Positions 1 through 8,884 are shown, numbered from the stretch's first letter. The stretch: 64,000 bases of DNA from Streptomyces sp. NBC_00078 (GCF_026343335.1 NZ_JAPELX010000001.1:5394001-5458000), one strand, 5' to 3'. The notes: a model not told the origin generated them from the sequence alone. Numbers and translations: made by a program.

Positions 1-147
1 GGTCGGCCTTGGGGCCCTTCCAGAAGCCCTCGCTGTGGCTCGTCTTGCCGTCCAGGTCCTTGATCAGGACCTGGAGGTCGTGAGCCTTGTGAGCGAAGAG
101 CTTGGAAAGCTCCCGGAGTTGCTGAAGATCTGCACCGCGATCCATGG
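1..147 (-). CDS. WXG100-type small protein (3' end outside window)
   Basis: The first 49 codons are visible and run off the left edge. The ATG at 147 is preceded by GGAGGATCGCC, a good ribosome binding site. The protein starts MDRGADLQQL and contains helical, charged residues followed by FWKGPKAD around residue 41, the Trp-x-Gly turn that marks WXG100 proteins. Members are about 100 aa helical hairpins exported as dimers by type VII (ESX) secretion. It is divergent from the module beginning at 352. The family is clear from the motif; the C-terminus and partner cannot be seen. Confidence 0.7.
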
Positions 148-351
148 CGATCCTCCCCGTGTGGTTCAGAGGCAACCGGACTGTCCGTTTGCAACAGTGG
201 ACGCTACCGCACCACACATAGCCGTCGTCCAGTGCTGCCGGAGATCTGATCATCCGGTGAACAAACCGTGGTCATCCGGGCAGGAGGGCCAGGTAAAACG
301 GGACCCATGCGTCGGTATGCTGATGCTCTTGAGACAGCGGGGGAGGCTGTT

Positions 352-612
352 ATGGCAAATCCTGACATACAGGAACTCAACCACCGTGCCAGCCAGTTGA
401 GGTCGCTGGCTGACCACGTCGACGCGCTCGTCGACGCAGCCAAGAAGCACAGCACCGTCGGCATGAAATCCTGGTCGGGGCCGAACGCGGACCATGTGCG
501 CGGCAAGCTGAAGAGCTGGCAGACGACGTGCGGCACGGTCGCCCAGGCGCTCCGCGACGAGGCGCACCAGTGCACCAAGGACGCCAAGGACCTGCAGAAC
601 CAGAAGAAGTGA
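352..612 (+). CDS. WXG100-family protein
   Basis: An 86 aa protein, predicted to be a type VII secretion substrate or partner. The start is placed at the ATG at 352 (MANPDIQEL) because GGGGGAGG lies just upstream and because the family has short N-termini; an in-frame extension to 268 is unlikely. It is helical with SWSGPNAD near residue 45, the W-x-G turn between two helices. It heads a plus-strand cassette with the EspG-like gene (652), the large effector (1514), the B-type protein (2970) and a membrane protein (3533). Confidence 0.8.
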   Translation: MANPDIQELNHRASQLRSLADHVDALVDAAKKHSTVGMKSWSGPNADHVRGKLKSWQTTCGTVAQALRDEAHQCTKDAKDLQNQKK

Positions 613-651
613 GCCGGCGCTGACGCCGCCTCGCGGAAGGAACCCAGCCCA

Positions 652-1491
652 GTGCCTTCGTACGACAGCTCCCGAGCCCGTTTCCGCCTGGCAGACCGCC
701 ACATCGCCGTCTTCGCCCACCTCTTGGACGGCGAGACACCACCCGAAGAGCTGTGGGAGTCGCTGGTCGAACTCCAGCGGATCGGCCTGGTCGGCGAGGA
801 GGGCGAGTTGGCCCCGCTGCTGCGCGACCTGCTCGGCACGCTGGCCGACCCCATGGTGCTTATCCAGGTAGAGGTCACTGGTGAGCACGGCCCCGTCAAC
901 CACGGCGTGGTCGTGGGCCAGGAAGCCGTCATCTCGCACGACGGCTGGCCGGGCGAGGAGGAGTCGGAGTACATCTCCATCGAGCCCAACACCCTCGTCT
1001 GGGAGCTGGCCCGCAAGGTCAATCTGCACCGTGGCGAGAAGCCCGAGGAGGGCGCCCCCGAGGTCCGCCTCAAGACGAAGATGGCGGCCCTGGACGCTGC
1101 GTTCGTGGCGCTGGAGGAACCCGGTGAGGACGACGACGCGACGCGGGAACTCGTACGCAAGGCGCTTGTCGAGGCCGACTCCGACCTCAAGGACCCGGCC
1201 CTCGGGCAGTTCCTGGAGCTGGTCGTCGCCCTCAACGCCACCTGGCGCATCACAACCGCCTGGGACGGCAAGCACGACGGCCAGACGTCCACCATGATCC
1301 GCGCTCTCGCCGTCTGGGACTGCGGCCCCCTCGGCTACTGGATCCGCGAACAGCCCGAGGAGCCCATCGTGCCGGGCCAGGTCGGCCCGGACAGCGCACT
1401 CGTGCTGGTGAGGTCCAACTCGGCCGAGGTCTGGGAGAAGATCACGGATCTGCTGCCGGACAAGGAAGAGCTGCCGATCCAGGGCGAGTGA
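652..1491 (+). CDS. Possible EspG-like type VII secretion-associated protein
   Basis: A 279 aa soluble acidic protein with no signal peptide or membrane segment. It starts at GTG 652 after a GGAAGGAAC-type site. An N-terminal helical region (DGETPPEELWESL around 24-36, then a GL-rich stretch) is followed by alternating strand-like segments and a C-terminal strand/helix pattern. This recalls EspG, the ESX chaperone of PE/PPE-like substrates, and its position between a WXG100 gene and a large putative substrate fits a chaperone. There is no diagnostic motif, so the assignment is inference from size, layout and context. It is only weakly like the proteins at 13370 and 56265. Confidence 0.35.
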   Translation: MPSYDSSRARFRLADRHIAVFAHLLDGETPPEELWESLVELQRIGLVGEEGELAPLLRDLLGTLADPMVLIQVEVTGEHGPVNHGVVVGQEAVISHDGWPGEEESEYISIEPNTLVWELARKVNLHRGEKPEEGAPEVRLKTKMAALDAAFVALEEPGEDDDATRELVRKALVEADSDLKDPALGQFLELVVALNATWRITTAWDGKHDGQTSTMIRALAVWDCGPLGYWIREQPEEPIVPGQVGPDSALVLVRSNSAEVWEKITDLLPDKEELPIQGE

Positions 1492-1513
1492 CGGCAGAGA
1501 TTCTGTACAGAGC

Positions 1514-2959
1514 ATGAGGAACGTCAACCCGGATGACCTGGATCAGCTCGCCAAGCTGTTCGACGGCAGGGGCGGAGTACAGGACAAGCTCGACGAGGCT
1601 TTCGCCAGGGCTTCGCGACTGGGCGTCAGCGGCAAGCTGACAGCCGTCAAGCCCCTGCGGACCTGGGTCTCCGACACGGCGCCGGATCTACGGAAGAGGG
1701 CCGCCATCGCGCGGCTGGAGGACGGAGATCCAGAAGCCGGCCTTCGATGGGCCGGATTCGACCCCAAGGACATCGTCAAGGCCGGCGTCTACCTCAAGGC
1801 TCCGGGTGTCCTTCTCATTGCCAACGCGATGGCCATCAGCGGCGATTCGAAAGCGGATGCCTTCCGCCGCAAGTCGAGGGAGTCCCTTGACGACTGGGTC
1901 GACCGGCTGCGCGCGCATGGCGTCGCACAGATTCCGGCGCTGACGCCCTACGAGAAGGAGATCGCGGAGATCCTCGGTGATGTCGGCGATGCCACGTCCA
2001 CAATGGGGCACGGCGGGTCTGCCGCCTTCCACTCGGTGAATCTCACCAAAGTATTGGTGGGGAATTCCATTACCCAGGGTGCCTTGCGTGCGCACAAGGC
2101 GCGGTTCGTCGGACTCCTTCAGCGGTTCCAGGGTCGGTACACATGGGTGCCCGAGAAAGTTGCCGAATGGGCGGTCAAGCTTGACGAGTGGAATCCTCCC
2201 GTCAAGTCTCTGGCAGCCCCTGGTACGTGGTTGCCGAGTAAGCTGGCGGGCGTCGCCTCTGGAAATCCCGTTTACCAGGACGCCAGTCGGATTCCCTTGC
2301 TCAACGGTTCTCTTCTCACCCGAGTCGGTGAGGCCTATGACGCTGTACGCGCCCATAGGCTCATGAACACGAGAGTTCTCTTCGGCGTGAGCGGTAACGG
2401 GCTGATAGATGGGATCGTCGGCTCCGACAAGGTCGCGAAAATGTACGGCGGCCTGACGCACGCCGGGCAGATTCCCGGGCGTGCCGGGCAGGCCAGCCTG
2501 TGGAAGGTCGCCAAGAACGTGTATGCCGACCAGCGTCTCTTCGGCGAGGGGCGGCTGGCCGCGATGGGCAAGGGGCTGAAATTCGCAGGGAAGGCCAGCG
2601 GCGCACTTCGCACCGCCGGTGTCGTGGGCGGGCTGGCTTCGACCGGCTACAGCGTCGCCAATGTCTGGGTGCAGGGTAAGCCTGCCGCTGCCTTCAAGAA
2701 GAAGGGTGCCGGTTATGTGGCCGACGTGGCCGAGATCGGTTTCAATGCCTCGCTGACGGCGGCGACAGTGGCTCCGAACCCCTTCACCATCGGCGCAGTC
2801 GCGGTCACCGGTGCTGTCTATGCGGGAGCTAAGGTCGTGGAGCACTGGGACGACATCAATAAGGGCGCCGGTAAGGCCGCCGACCGGGTCGGCAACAAGG
2901 CAAAGGACCTGGGGAAGAGCATCGCCAAGTCCAAAGCGAATCCCATGAACTGGTTCTAG
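1514..2959 (+). CDS. Family A large putative type VII-exported protein (copy A1)
   Basis: 481 aa. The N-terminus (MRNVNPDDLDQLAKL, then GGVQDKLDEAF) is shared with the copies at 4195 and 35848. Helical residues 1-80 include TWVSDTAPDLRKRA, a WXG-like helix. The middle is variable. A glycine/alanine-rich hydrophobic region at about 365-450 ends in VVEHWDD, and the C-terminus is NPMNWF, identical in all three copies. No catalytic motif is recognised. Ten bases downstream lies B1 (2970). Inference: an exported effector or membrane-inserting protein using ESX. Its GC is visibly lower than that of the genes before it. Confidence 0.6.
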   Translation: MRNVNPDDLDQLAKLFDGRGGVQDKLDEAFARASRLGVSGKLTAVKPLRTWVSDTAPDLRKRAAIARLEDGDPEAGLRWAGFDPKDIVKAGVYLKAPGVLLIANAMAISGDSKADAFRRKSRESLDDWVDRLRAHGVAQIPALTPYEKEIAEILGDVGDATSTMGHGGSAAFHSVNLTKVLVGNSITQGALRAHKARFVGLLQRFQGRYTWVPEKVAEWAVKLDEWNPPVKSLAAPGTWLPSKLAGVASGNPVYQDASRIPLLNGSLLTRVGEAYDAVRAHRLMNTRVLFGVSGNGLIDGIVGSDKVAKMYGGLTHAGQIPGRAGQASLWKVAKNVYADQRLFGEGRLAAMGKGLKFAGKASGALRTAGVVGGLASTGYSVANVWVQGKPAAAFKKKGAGYVADVAEIGFNASLTAATVAPNPFTIGAVAVTGAVYAGAKVVEHWDDINKGAGKAADRVGNKAKDLGKSIAKSKANPMNWF

Positions 2960-2969
2960 AGGAAGTTTT

Positions 2970-3536
2970 ATGGCGAGTTTTGAATTCGAAGTAGAGCCGG
3001 AGCTCGAAGGCCCTGTGCAGCGTGGCTATGCAGGAGTCGTTGGCTCGTTCGGTACCGTTCGAGTATTTCGGCCCAGCGCCAAGCCAGGAGCGGAGCCTCT
3101 TCGCCAAGTCATTGTTTCCGGTCGGATGTTCCCGGAAGTAATGTTCAGTGGTGGAATGGGGAATCTCCCCTCGCTGGACGGCGGATCACTGGTGATCGAT
3201 GGAATTCCGGTGGCACTCGACCTGAAGGTCACGGGCGTTCGCAAGGGCTCTCGATGGTTGGTGATAAACCATCAGGGCCGCACGTACAGCTACACCGCGG
3301 CTGGCGGAACGGCGCACCTCAAGCGCGATGGTTTCGAGATCACCATCGGCAGAGGCCGCTACATCCCCAAGGTCGGAGCCACCCGTCTGGGCCGAGTCGA
3401 GGGCGACGCCACAGCGACCGACCTGGCTATCGCCCTCGTCCTCGAAGAAGTTGACACGGCGGTGCTCACCACCAGTGGAGCTCTGCTCGCCATCCCAATG
3501 AACTTTCTTTTCGGCAGGCAGCGGGACGAGGGATGA
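2970..3536 (+). CDS. Family B partner protein of A1
   Basis: 188 aa, ATG 2970 behind GAGGAAG. It is predominantly strand-like, with RTYSYTAAGG around residue 110, then an acidic helix (ALVLEEVDTAVLTTSG) and a hydrophobic tail. The same ending pattern (EEVDTLELTTSGA) occurs in the protein at 35229, which also follows an A-family gene, and a decayed copy lies at 38990-39391. The strand pattern resembles Tubby/LURP-one-like folds. The fixed order A then B suggests a dedicated partner such as an immunity or membrane-docking protein, but this is inference. It overlaps the next gene by 4 bases (ATGA). Confidence 0.55.
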   Translation: MASFEFEVEPELEGPVQRGYAGVVGSFGTVRVFRPSAKPGAEPLRQVIVSGRMFPEVMFSGGMGNLPSLDGGSLVIDGIPVALDLKVTGVRKGSRWLVINHQGRTYSYTAAGGTAHLKRDGFEITIGRGRYIPKVGATRLGRVEGDATATDLAIALVLEEVDTAVLTTSGALLAIPMNFLFGRQRDEG

Positions 3537-4168
3537 CCACGCCAGAGGCGGCTACTGCGCAGGAGCGGACGAAGCCGGACGGCGCAACAGCCGGCGGAGG
3601 AAGCCCGCGGCGCTGGCCCGGCACCATCGGCACGTTCCTCGTCACGCCCGTGGCGCTGACGGGCTGTGCCTGGCTCGCTCAGCGGCAAGGGACTCCGGTG
3701 CTGTTGCTGGGTGCGTTCCTCGCCATGGTCGTGCTGCTCGGGGCCTGGGTCATGTGTGGTGTGGGCCCCGGTCTGGGAGTGGCGGTGTCCGGGTTCGCCT
3801 TCATGCTCTTTGTCGGGCCCGCCATGAACGACTACGTCATCGACCACCGCGGCGTCCGGCACGAGGCAGTCGTCGCTGACACCGGCAGCTACTACAGGAA
3901 GCACGGCGACGGCCGCACGTGCAGGGTGGTGCTCACCGACACCCCCAAGTCCAGCTCCTACGAGGTGGATGACATGACCGGCTGCGACGACGGCCTCAAG
4001 CCAGGCCGCCAAGTCACGCTTGTCGCCGACCCGGACGGCTGGCTGGTGCCCCGGCTGAGCAGCGAGGTCGACGGCGTGGCGCCCTGGCTGATCCGTACGT
4101 GCGCCGGGCTGCTCACCATGATGGAGGCGTTCGTGCTGTACGGGCGGCTGCGGCGGCGCCGGGGCTGA
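3533..4168 (+). CDS. Multi-pass membrane protein of the A1/B1 cassette
   Basis: 211 aa, beginning inside the stop of the previous gene (ATGA), so translationally coupled. A 30-residue polar N-tail is followed by three hydrophobic segments (about 31-48, 55-75, 79-97), an extracytoplasmic domain of about 90 residues with two cysteines (RTCRVVL, MTGCDDG) that could form a disulphide, and a final membrane segment at about 185-204 before a basic tail. No known family was recognised. Context implies a role with the cassette. It converges on the gene at 4195, 26 bases away. Confidence 0.6.
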   Translation: MTTPEAATAQERTKPDGATAGGGSPRRWPGTIGTFLVTPVALTGCAWLAQRQGTPVLLLGAFLAMVVLLGAWVMCGVGPGLGVAVSGFAFMLFVGPAMNDYVIDHRGVRHEAVVADTGSYYRKHGDGRTCRVVLTDTPKSSSYEVDDMTGCDDGLKPGRQVTLVADPDGWLVPRLSSEVDGVAPWLIRTCAGLLTMMEAFVLYGRLRRRRG

Positions 4169-4194
4169 TCCGGCGCGTGCCGATCACCGTCCGG

Positions 4195-5607
4195 TCAGAA
4201 CCAGTTCATGGGATTCGCTTTGGACTTGGCGATGCTCTTGCCCAAGTCATGAACCTTGTCGCCGACCCACTTCTTAGCCTCTCCGGCACCCTTCTTGATG
4301 TCGTCCCAGTGCTCGACGACCTTGGCGCCGACATAGACCGCTCCGAAGCCGACAGCGAGGCCGATGGTGACGGGGTTGGGAGCGATCATGGCCGCGGTCA
4401 TGGAGGCGTTGAAGCCGGCCTCGGCAACGTCACCGACGTAAGCAGCGCCGTTGCGCTGGAAGGCCTTGACGGGGTTGCCCTGCGCGACAACGTTCGCGGT
4501 GCTGAAGACCGTCGCGGCCGCGCTTCCGGCGATGCCCGCTCCGCGCAGGACGCCTGCCACCTTGCCCGCACCGGCCAGCCCCTTGCCCAGAGACGCCGTT
4601 CGGCCGAATCCGAGACCGCGGGCCTTTGAGTAGATGTTGCCCGACACCTTGAAGAGACTCGCGTTGCCGGCACGCGCGACCGCTTGTCCCGAGTGAGTGA
4701 GCCCTCCATACCGAGCCGCAATCGAGTCGGAACCGACGACGAAGTCGATGGCCTTGTTGGCCGAAACGCTCTTCCAGATGGGCGACTTCATGAACTTCAG
4801 GCCACGGATGGCGTCGTAGCCCTTGCCCGTCCACTCGGCGACCTTGCCCTTGGTGCCCGGGACAGTCTGGGCCCACTGACTGAGTTTGCTCGGGAACCAG
4901 CTGCCGGGAGCGCCGAGGGAGCGGATCGGCGGCGTGTACTTGATGAGCTTGGTGCCCGACCACCGCAGCAGGCCGTTGTTGGTCCCGCGGAGCGTGACTC
5001 CGATACGGGTCTTCCAGGTCCGCAGCAGACCCCTCTTGAACGAGTTGCCGAGCAGGACCTTGGTCAGGGCCGCACCCTGAATGGTCACGGTGGCCGTGGT
5101 TCCGTTGACCGACTTCCAGTCGCCGTACAGGTCGATCACGCTCATGATCGTCGCAGCGTGCGGCTTGAGTCCCGGGATCTGTTCCAGAGCATGCGTTTTG
5201 ATCCGCGAGATCCAGTCGTTGAGGGACTCGTTGGACTTCCGCTTGAAGACGTCGGCGTCCGGATCGTCGCTGGCGGCCACGGAGTTGGCAAGAAGGATCT
5301 CGTCGGGGGAAAGTCCCTCGCCCTTGTGCTCCTTGAGGTACTTGTCGAGGTCCTTGGCGCTGAAGCCGGCCCAGAGCACACCGGCTTCCGGGTCACCGCT
5401 CTCCAGCCGGGCGATCACCGCGCGCTTGCGCAGATCCGGGGCCGTGTCGGAAACCCAGCTCCGCAGTGGCTTGAGGGCGGTCAGGTTGCTGGAAACACCC
5501 AGACGTGAGGCTCTGGTGAAGGCCTCGTCGATCTTGTCCTGGACCCCGCCCCGCCCGTCCAAGAGCTTGGCGAGCTGTTCCAGGTCATCCGGGTTTACGG
5601 TCCTCAC
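4195..5607 (-). CDS. Family A large putative type VII-exported protein (copy A2)
   Basis: 470 aa, starting at GTG 5607 (MRTVNPDDLEQLAKLLDGR). It is collinear with A1 (1514): same N-terminal helical block including SWVSDTAPDLRKRA, a divergent middle, the C-terminal alanine/glycine hydrophobic stretch, VVEHWDD and the NPMNWF end. Unlike A1 and A3 it has no B partner immediately downstream; the next gene on this side is convergent. It may be a solitary duplicate. Its codon use is more GC-rich than that of A1, so the two copies probably had different histories. Confidence 0.6.
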   Translation of the reverse strand: MRTVNPDDLEQLAKLLDGRGGVQDKIDEAFTRASRLGVSSNLTALKPLRSWVSDTAPDLRKRAVIARLESGDPEAGVLWAGFSAKDLDKYLKEHKGEGLSPDEILLANSVAASDDPDADVFKRKSNESLNDWISRIKTHALEQIPGLKPHAATIMSVIDLYGDWKSVNGTTATVTIQGAALTKVLLGNSFKRGLLRTWKTRIGVTLRGTNNGLLRWSGTKLIKYTPPIRSLGAPGSWFPSKLSQWAQTVPGTKGKVAEWTGKGYDAIRGLKFMKSPIWKSVSANKAIDFVVGSDSIAARYGGLTHSGQAVARAGNASLFKVSGNIYSKARGLGFGRTASLGKGLAGAGKVAGVLRGAGIAGSAAATVFSTANVVAQGNPVKAFQRNGAAYVGDVAEAGFNASMTAAMIAPNPVTIGLAVGFGAVYVGAKVVEHWDDIKKGAGEAKKWVGDKVHDLGKSIAKSKANPMNWF

Positions 5608-5756
5608 GCTCTTGCCCCCTCAAAAGTTGCGGACCCTGCGTGTACCGCTGATTTTCATACCTGACTGTTCGATTCGGCGCAGGAGCTTCATCGTACGCAC
5701 GCGCACCACACGGCACAGGAAACGGGCAGGCTCAGCGCAGGTGTTCCACGGGACTG

Positions 5757-6470
5757 TTACTTGTCACCAACGAGCGCGAACGCGAACGCCAGCCGGCGGT
5801 CGAGCCAGTTCGCCTCGATCTTGACCTGCGCGCTGCCTTCGGATGTCATGACGACCTTGTCTCCGGCCCGCCATTCCAGCGACCGCGCCTTCTTCTTCGC
5901 TCCGTCGTCATTGCCCGTGCTGAACAGGCCGTCCACTGCCTCGAAGGTGGCACGGATGGCCACGCGCGCGGCCACCTCCCCGGTGCTTCCGCTCGCCCAC
6001 TCGTTGCGCCCGACGATCTCCGGCTGGCCGGGCTGGTCGATGCGCCAGGTGTGCTTGAAGGGACGCTTGGGCGGAACACGACGAAGGGTCCCGATGAGCT
6101 GCCCCTGCGCGTCACGCACTGCATGGTGCTGTTCTCCGTCCACTTCCCGGGCCTCCTCCACGTAGCAGAGCAGGCGCCGCGCATCGACATCCTCGAAGAG
6201 CGTGAGCTCGGGACGTGACGGCAGGTTCGGGACGGACGACGAGCCGAGGAACGCGCAAGGGGCCAGAACCGGATAGTCCTTGCTGCCGGTCGGTACGCGC
6301 ACAGCGGGCTTTCCCCATACCGACCGCAGCCGCTTGGGAGACTTGGGACGCTCAACGGACCCGACGGCGAACCTGAACACGGTTTCCCAGGAGACAGGCT
6401 CCACCGGCGCTTCTTCCGCTGCCTTCGCCTTGTTGTTCCTGCCGAACGCCACTTCCGCCTCCATGGCCAC
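5757..6470 (-). CDS. Tubby/LURP-one-like protein, effector-island paralogue
   Basis: 237 aa, no signal peptide. Strand-rich, with DAQGQLIGTLRR (about 118-129) followed by HTWRIDQPGQPEIVGRNEWA, a pattern like LURP-one/scramblase-like beta barrels ('residue-D-x-x-G-x-x-[IL]-G'). The C-terminus has ANWLDRRLAFAFAL. It is a paralogue of the protein at 47517 (same order, QAGWLDRRLAFALGV) and of the broken copy at 6546. The role is unknown; a membrane-proximal lipid-binding function would fit the fold guess. The 149 bases before A2 carry no gene. Confidence 0.5.
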   Translation of the reverse strand: MAMEAEVAFGRNNKAKAAEEAPVEPVSWETVFRFAVGSVERPKSPKRLRSVWGKPAVRVPTGSKDYPVLAPCAFLGSSSVPNLPSRPELTLFEDVDARRLLCYVEEAREVDGEQHHAVRDAQGQLIGTLRRVPPKRPFKHTWRIDQPGQPEIVGRNEWASGSTGEVAARVAIRATFEAVDGLFSTGNDDGAKKKARSLEWRAGDKVVMTSEGSAQVKIEANWLDRRLAFAFALVGDK

Positions 6471-6545
6471 GCTTCACACCGGACAGCATGACTCTACCCA
6501 GGCGGGTTTACGATCCCTTGGGGGCGGGCGAGAGCCGGCCGTCGA

Positions 6546-6810
6546 TCAGCGTCCGGCCCGCAGGAATCCGTACGAGACGGCGAGCCGACGGTCGAGCCAG
6601 GCCGCCCTGATCAGGAAGCGGTGGTGTGCGTCCGACGTCATCACCGGCTCGCCGTCGGCCTTCCACACGAGCACGCGCGACTTGCCGGGCTGGTCGCCGC
6701 CCTCCGCCCCCATGTCTGCCACCGCCTGCACGGCCCCCCGGCAGGAACTTGCCGGCGCCCTTCTGGACCATCTCGGTCACCCCGCCCTTGGCCCACTCCG
6801 AGCACGGGCT
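6546..6810 (-). pseudogene. Truncated, frameshifted copy of the Tubby/LURP-like gene
   Basis: The minus strand carries SEWAKGGVTEMVQKGAGKF in one frame (about 6810-6740) and then VQAVADMGAEGG through AAWLDRRLAVSYGFL in another (to the stop at 6546). These match the order of the intact proteins at 5757 and 47517 (HWARGS, GAGKL, WLDRRLA). The first two thirds of the gene are missing and there is a frameshift near 6740, so this is a remnant. Confidence 0.6.
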
Positions 6811-6826
6811 GCTGGGCTGGCGCATG

Positions 6827-7111
6827 TTACCCGGGCTGATGCGACTTGCTGTCCATCTGCGCCTGCTTGTGGCGGGCCTGCTCCACCAGTCGGTTCTCCT
6901 CCGCGGGGAAAGAGTCGAACAGCGTCTTGAGGCGCTTCATGCGGCCCTCGTGGTCGGTGCGCCAGTTGTCGGCCTTCTTGCCGATCCAGGTCTTCGGCAG
7001 CATGTTGTCGACGTTCTTCATGGCGGTGCGGATCTCGTTCACCGCGCTCTCGATCGCGTTCATGTCCTGGCGGCACATGTAGTCCAGGCGATCTTCCTGG
7101 GGTATGGCCAT
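6827..7111 (-). CDS. WXG100-like small protein, W[VI]G subtype
   Basis: 94 aa, ATG 7111. A helix, then TWIGKKADNWRTDHEGR around residues 41-57, then a second charged helix. The turn is W-I-G rather than W-x-G with a small middle residue. The same W[VI]G-x-x-A-x-x-W pattern occurs in the small proteins at 30402 and 53424, each next to a 600-660 aa effector gene. Here the neighbouring effector is reduced to 149 aa (8889-9338). Probably an ESX partner or chaperone-type protein. Confidence 0.65.
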   Translation of the reverse strand: MAIPQEDRLDYMCRQDMNAIESAVNEIRTAMKNVDNMLPKTWIGKKADNWRTDHEGRMKRLKTLFDSFPAEENRLVEQARHKQAQMDSKSHQPG

Positions 7112-7168
7112 GAGTGGGCCCCTAGCCTTTGTTCGTCTCTTTTGTTCGCTTATTTGGAGCCGAAGCTC

Positions 7169-7828
7169 TCAGCATCTGCCCGAGGTGACTTTGGTCCGGA
7201 TGGCGTAGTCGTGAACGTCCTGGCTGATACCGGAGGTTGTCGGCAGGCCGTTGGGGACGGGGTCCGCCGAGGTGATGAGGAGACAGGCCCGGTACTTGGT
7301 GGGCTCTGCCTGTCCTGTCCGGTAGTCGGCCTTGGTGCCGGTGATGACGTAGCTGTCCACGGCGCCTGGGGGAGGGGTGGCGAAGTCGTCCGTCAGGCCG
7401 AGGCCGTTGCCCTTCACGACGGCCTGCACCTCGGTGTCCACCAGGGTCTTGAAGCTGCCCGCACCCGGTGTGGCGCCGTCGCCGGGTGTCTGCCCGCCGG
7501 CCTGCATGTCGGCCGCGATCTTCTCGGCCTCGTGCAGGACCTTGTCCTGGGTCCAGTGCTGGGCGTCCTCGGCACTCCAGAGCAAGCCCGCCGCGATGAC
7601 GGCGAGGGCGACGAACACGGCTCGGGAGGCGAGGACGAGGCCGAAGTTCCGCTCGGCGGTGGCCGCTTGGGTGTTCGGCGGAACCGTTTCAGCGGGTACG
7701 GAATCGACGGCCGCCGCCTCGCCACCGGGGGGCCGCTTCGGCAACCGCCGGTACACGCGGATCACGTCGAACGCGGCGGCGGCAACGGCGACGCTCACGA
7801 TGAGAACGGCATACGAGTGGCCGTCCAA
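7169..7828 (-). CDS. Two-segment membrane protein with extracytoplasmic domain
   Basis: 219 aa. The start is TTG 7828 with AAGGAGG five bases upstream. Membrane segments lie at about 5-23 and 64-84, with a basic linker between them (RVYRRLPKRPP). The C-terminal domain of about 130 aa faces outside and ends in SGRC, pairing with a second cysteine (YRACLLI). No family was recognised. It lies between the lipoprotein at 7856 and the WXG-like gene at 6827, in the same direction, probably one operon. Confidence 0.55.
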   Translation of the reverse strand: MDGHSYAVLIVSVAVAAAAFDVIRVYRRLPKRPPGGEAAAVDSVPAETVPPNTQAATAERNFGLVLASRAVFVALAVIAAGLLWSAEDAQHWTQDKVLHEAEKIAADMQAGGQTPGDGATPGAGSFKTLVDTEVQAVVKGNGLGLTDDFATPPPGAVDSYVITGTKADYRTGQAEPTKYRACLLITSADPVPNGLPTTSGISQDVHDYAIRTKVTSGRC

Positions 7829-7855
7829 GTCTCCCTCCTTCCCCGTGGACCGGGT

Positions 7856-8884
7856 CTAATTCGCCGGCGTGGGGACCACGAGGGCGGGATACGGATGGTC
7901 TTTGTCCTCCAGAGCCACCGAGGGCCCGCCCAGGGCGATGATTCGGCTGTTGCTCTGCACGACGTGCCAGGGCACGAAGCACGGTGAGTCGAGTGCCGGA
8001 TAGCTCTGCTTCGGCCGGCAAGTCGCGTTACCGGCAGTGCCTTTGGCGAGCGCCGTGACAGACCCGTCGGCTTTCATGTGCACGATGTATGCCGAGCCGT
8101 GCTCCCCCGAATCCACATCCAACAGTGTTGCGTACACGCCGGCATGGCCGTATGCGGGAGTCATGGTGAAAACGGAAAGAGCGGAAAACGGCTTGTTGAA
8201 TCCTGGGAGCTTTCCCGTCAGTGACAGGCTGCGCGGGCTGTGTCCTGGGGTGAGGATGACCAGCTCGTCGGACTTCTTCGCCTGAAGATAGATCGCCCCG
8301 CCGGCGTCGACGGTCCCGGAGGGAATTCCTTCCTTCTTCGGGAAGGTGTAGACCTTCGCCGCCTGCGCGCCCTTGAGCGACCAGACGGAACCGCCGTCCA
8401 CGACGATGAACGATCCGTCGGGGCGCATCCCGATCGGCTGTGGCTGCTTGATCTCGTCCGGAGCGGTGAGAGGCTTCGAGGTGCGGTGTCGATCGATGTG
8501 GATCAGGCCCGAGGGACCGGCCGTGAACACCCCGTCGTTCCCGGCTGTCGCCATGCCGTAGGAGCCGTAGTCCGCATCGATGTGCGCAAATCGGCTGATC
8601 TCGCCGGACGGTGTCACCTTCAGCACGTCGGCGGCGGGCGAATCGTCGCCGTTGAGCGCGTAGATGTTGCCCGAGCGATCCGACACCACCGAGCTGTGGG
8701 GGTTCTCGGCCGCGCTGTCCAGGTCGCCCTTCTTGTCGATGGCGCTGAGGGCGAAGGCCGACAACTTGCCGGGCTTCGGAGCGGGAATGACGTCCGCCTG
8801 GTGGCCGGCGGAACCGTCCGAACAACCGGCGAGCGCCAGGACCAGCAGGAAGGGGACAGCTCCGCGGCGCAGAGTCGCGTGCAT
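7856..8884 (-). CDS. Lipoprotein with repeat (beta-propeller-like) domain
   Basis: 342 aa from ATG 8884, four bases after the stop of the upstream gene and preceded by GGACGGGAAG; an earlier in-frame start at 8917 is less likely. The signal peptide with lipobox LALAGC gives a lipidated cysteine at about residue 22. The mature part has recurring strand blocks with VVSDRSGNIYALNG, MRPDGSFIVVDGGSVW and similar Asp/Gly turns, as in NHL/six-bladed propellers. Predicted role: surface-anchored binding protein. The neighbouring type VII genes suggest it belongs to that cassette. Confidence 0.55.
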   Translation of the reverse strand: MHATLRRGAVPFLLVLALAGCSDGSAGHQADVIPAPKPGKLSAFALSAIDKKGDLDSAAENPHSSVVSDRSGNIYALNGDDSPAADVLKVTPSGEISRFAHIDADYGSYGMATAGNDGVFTAGPSGLIHIDRHRTSKPLTAPDEIKQPQPIGMRPDGSFIVVDGGSVWSLKGAQAAKVYTFPKKEGIPSGTVDAGGAIYLQAKKSDELVILTPGHSPRSLSLTGKLPGFNKPFSALSVFTMTPAYGHAGVYATLLDVDSGEHGSAYIVHMKADGSVTALAKGTAGNATCRPKQSYPALDSPCFVPWHVVQSNSRIIALGGPSVALEDKDHPYPALVVPTPAN

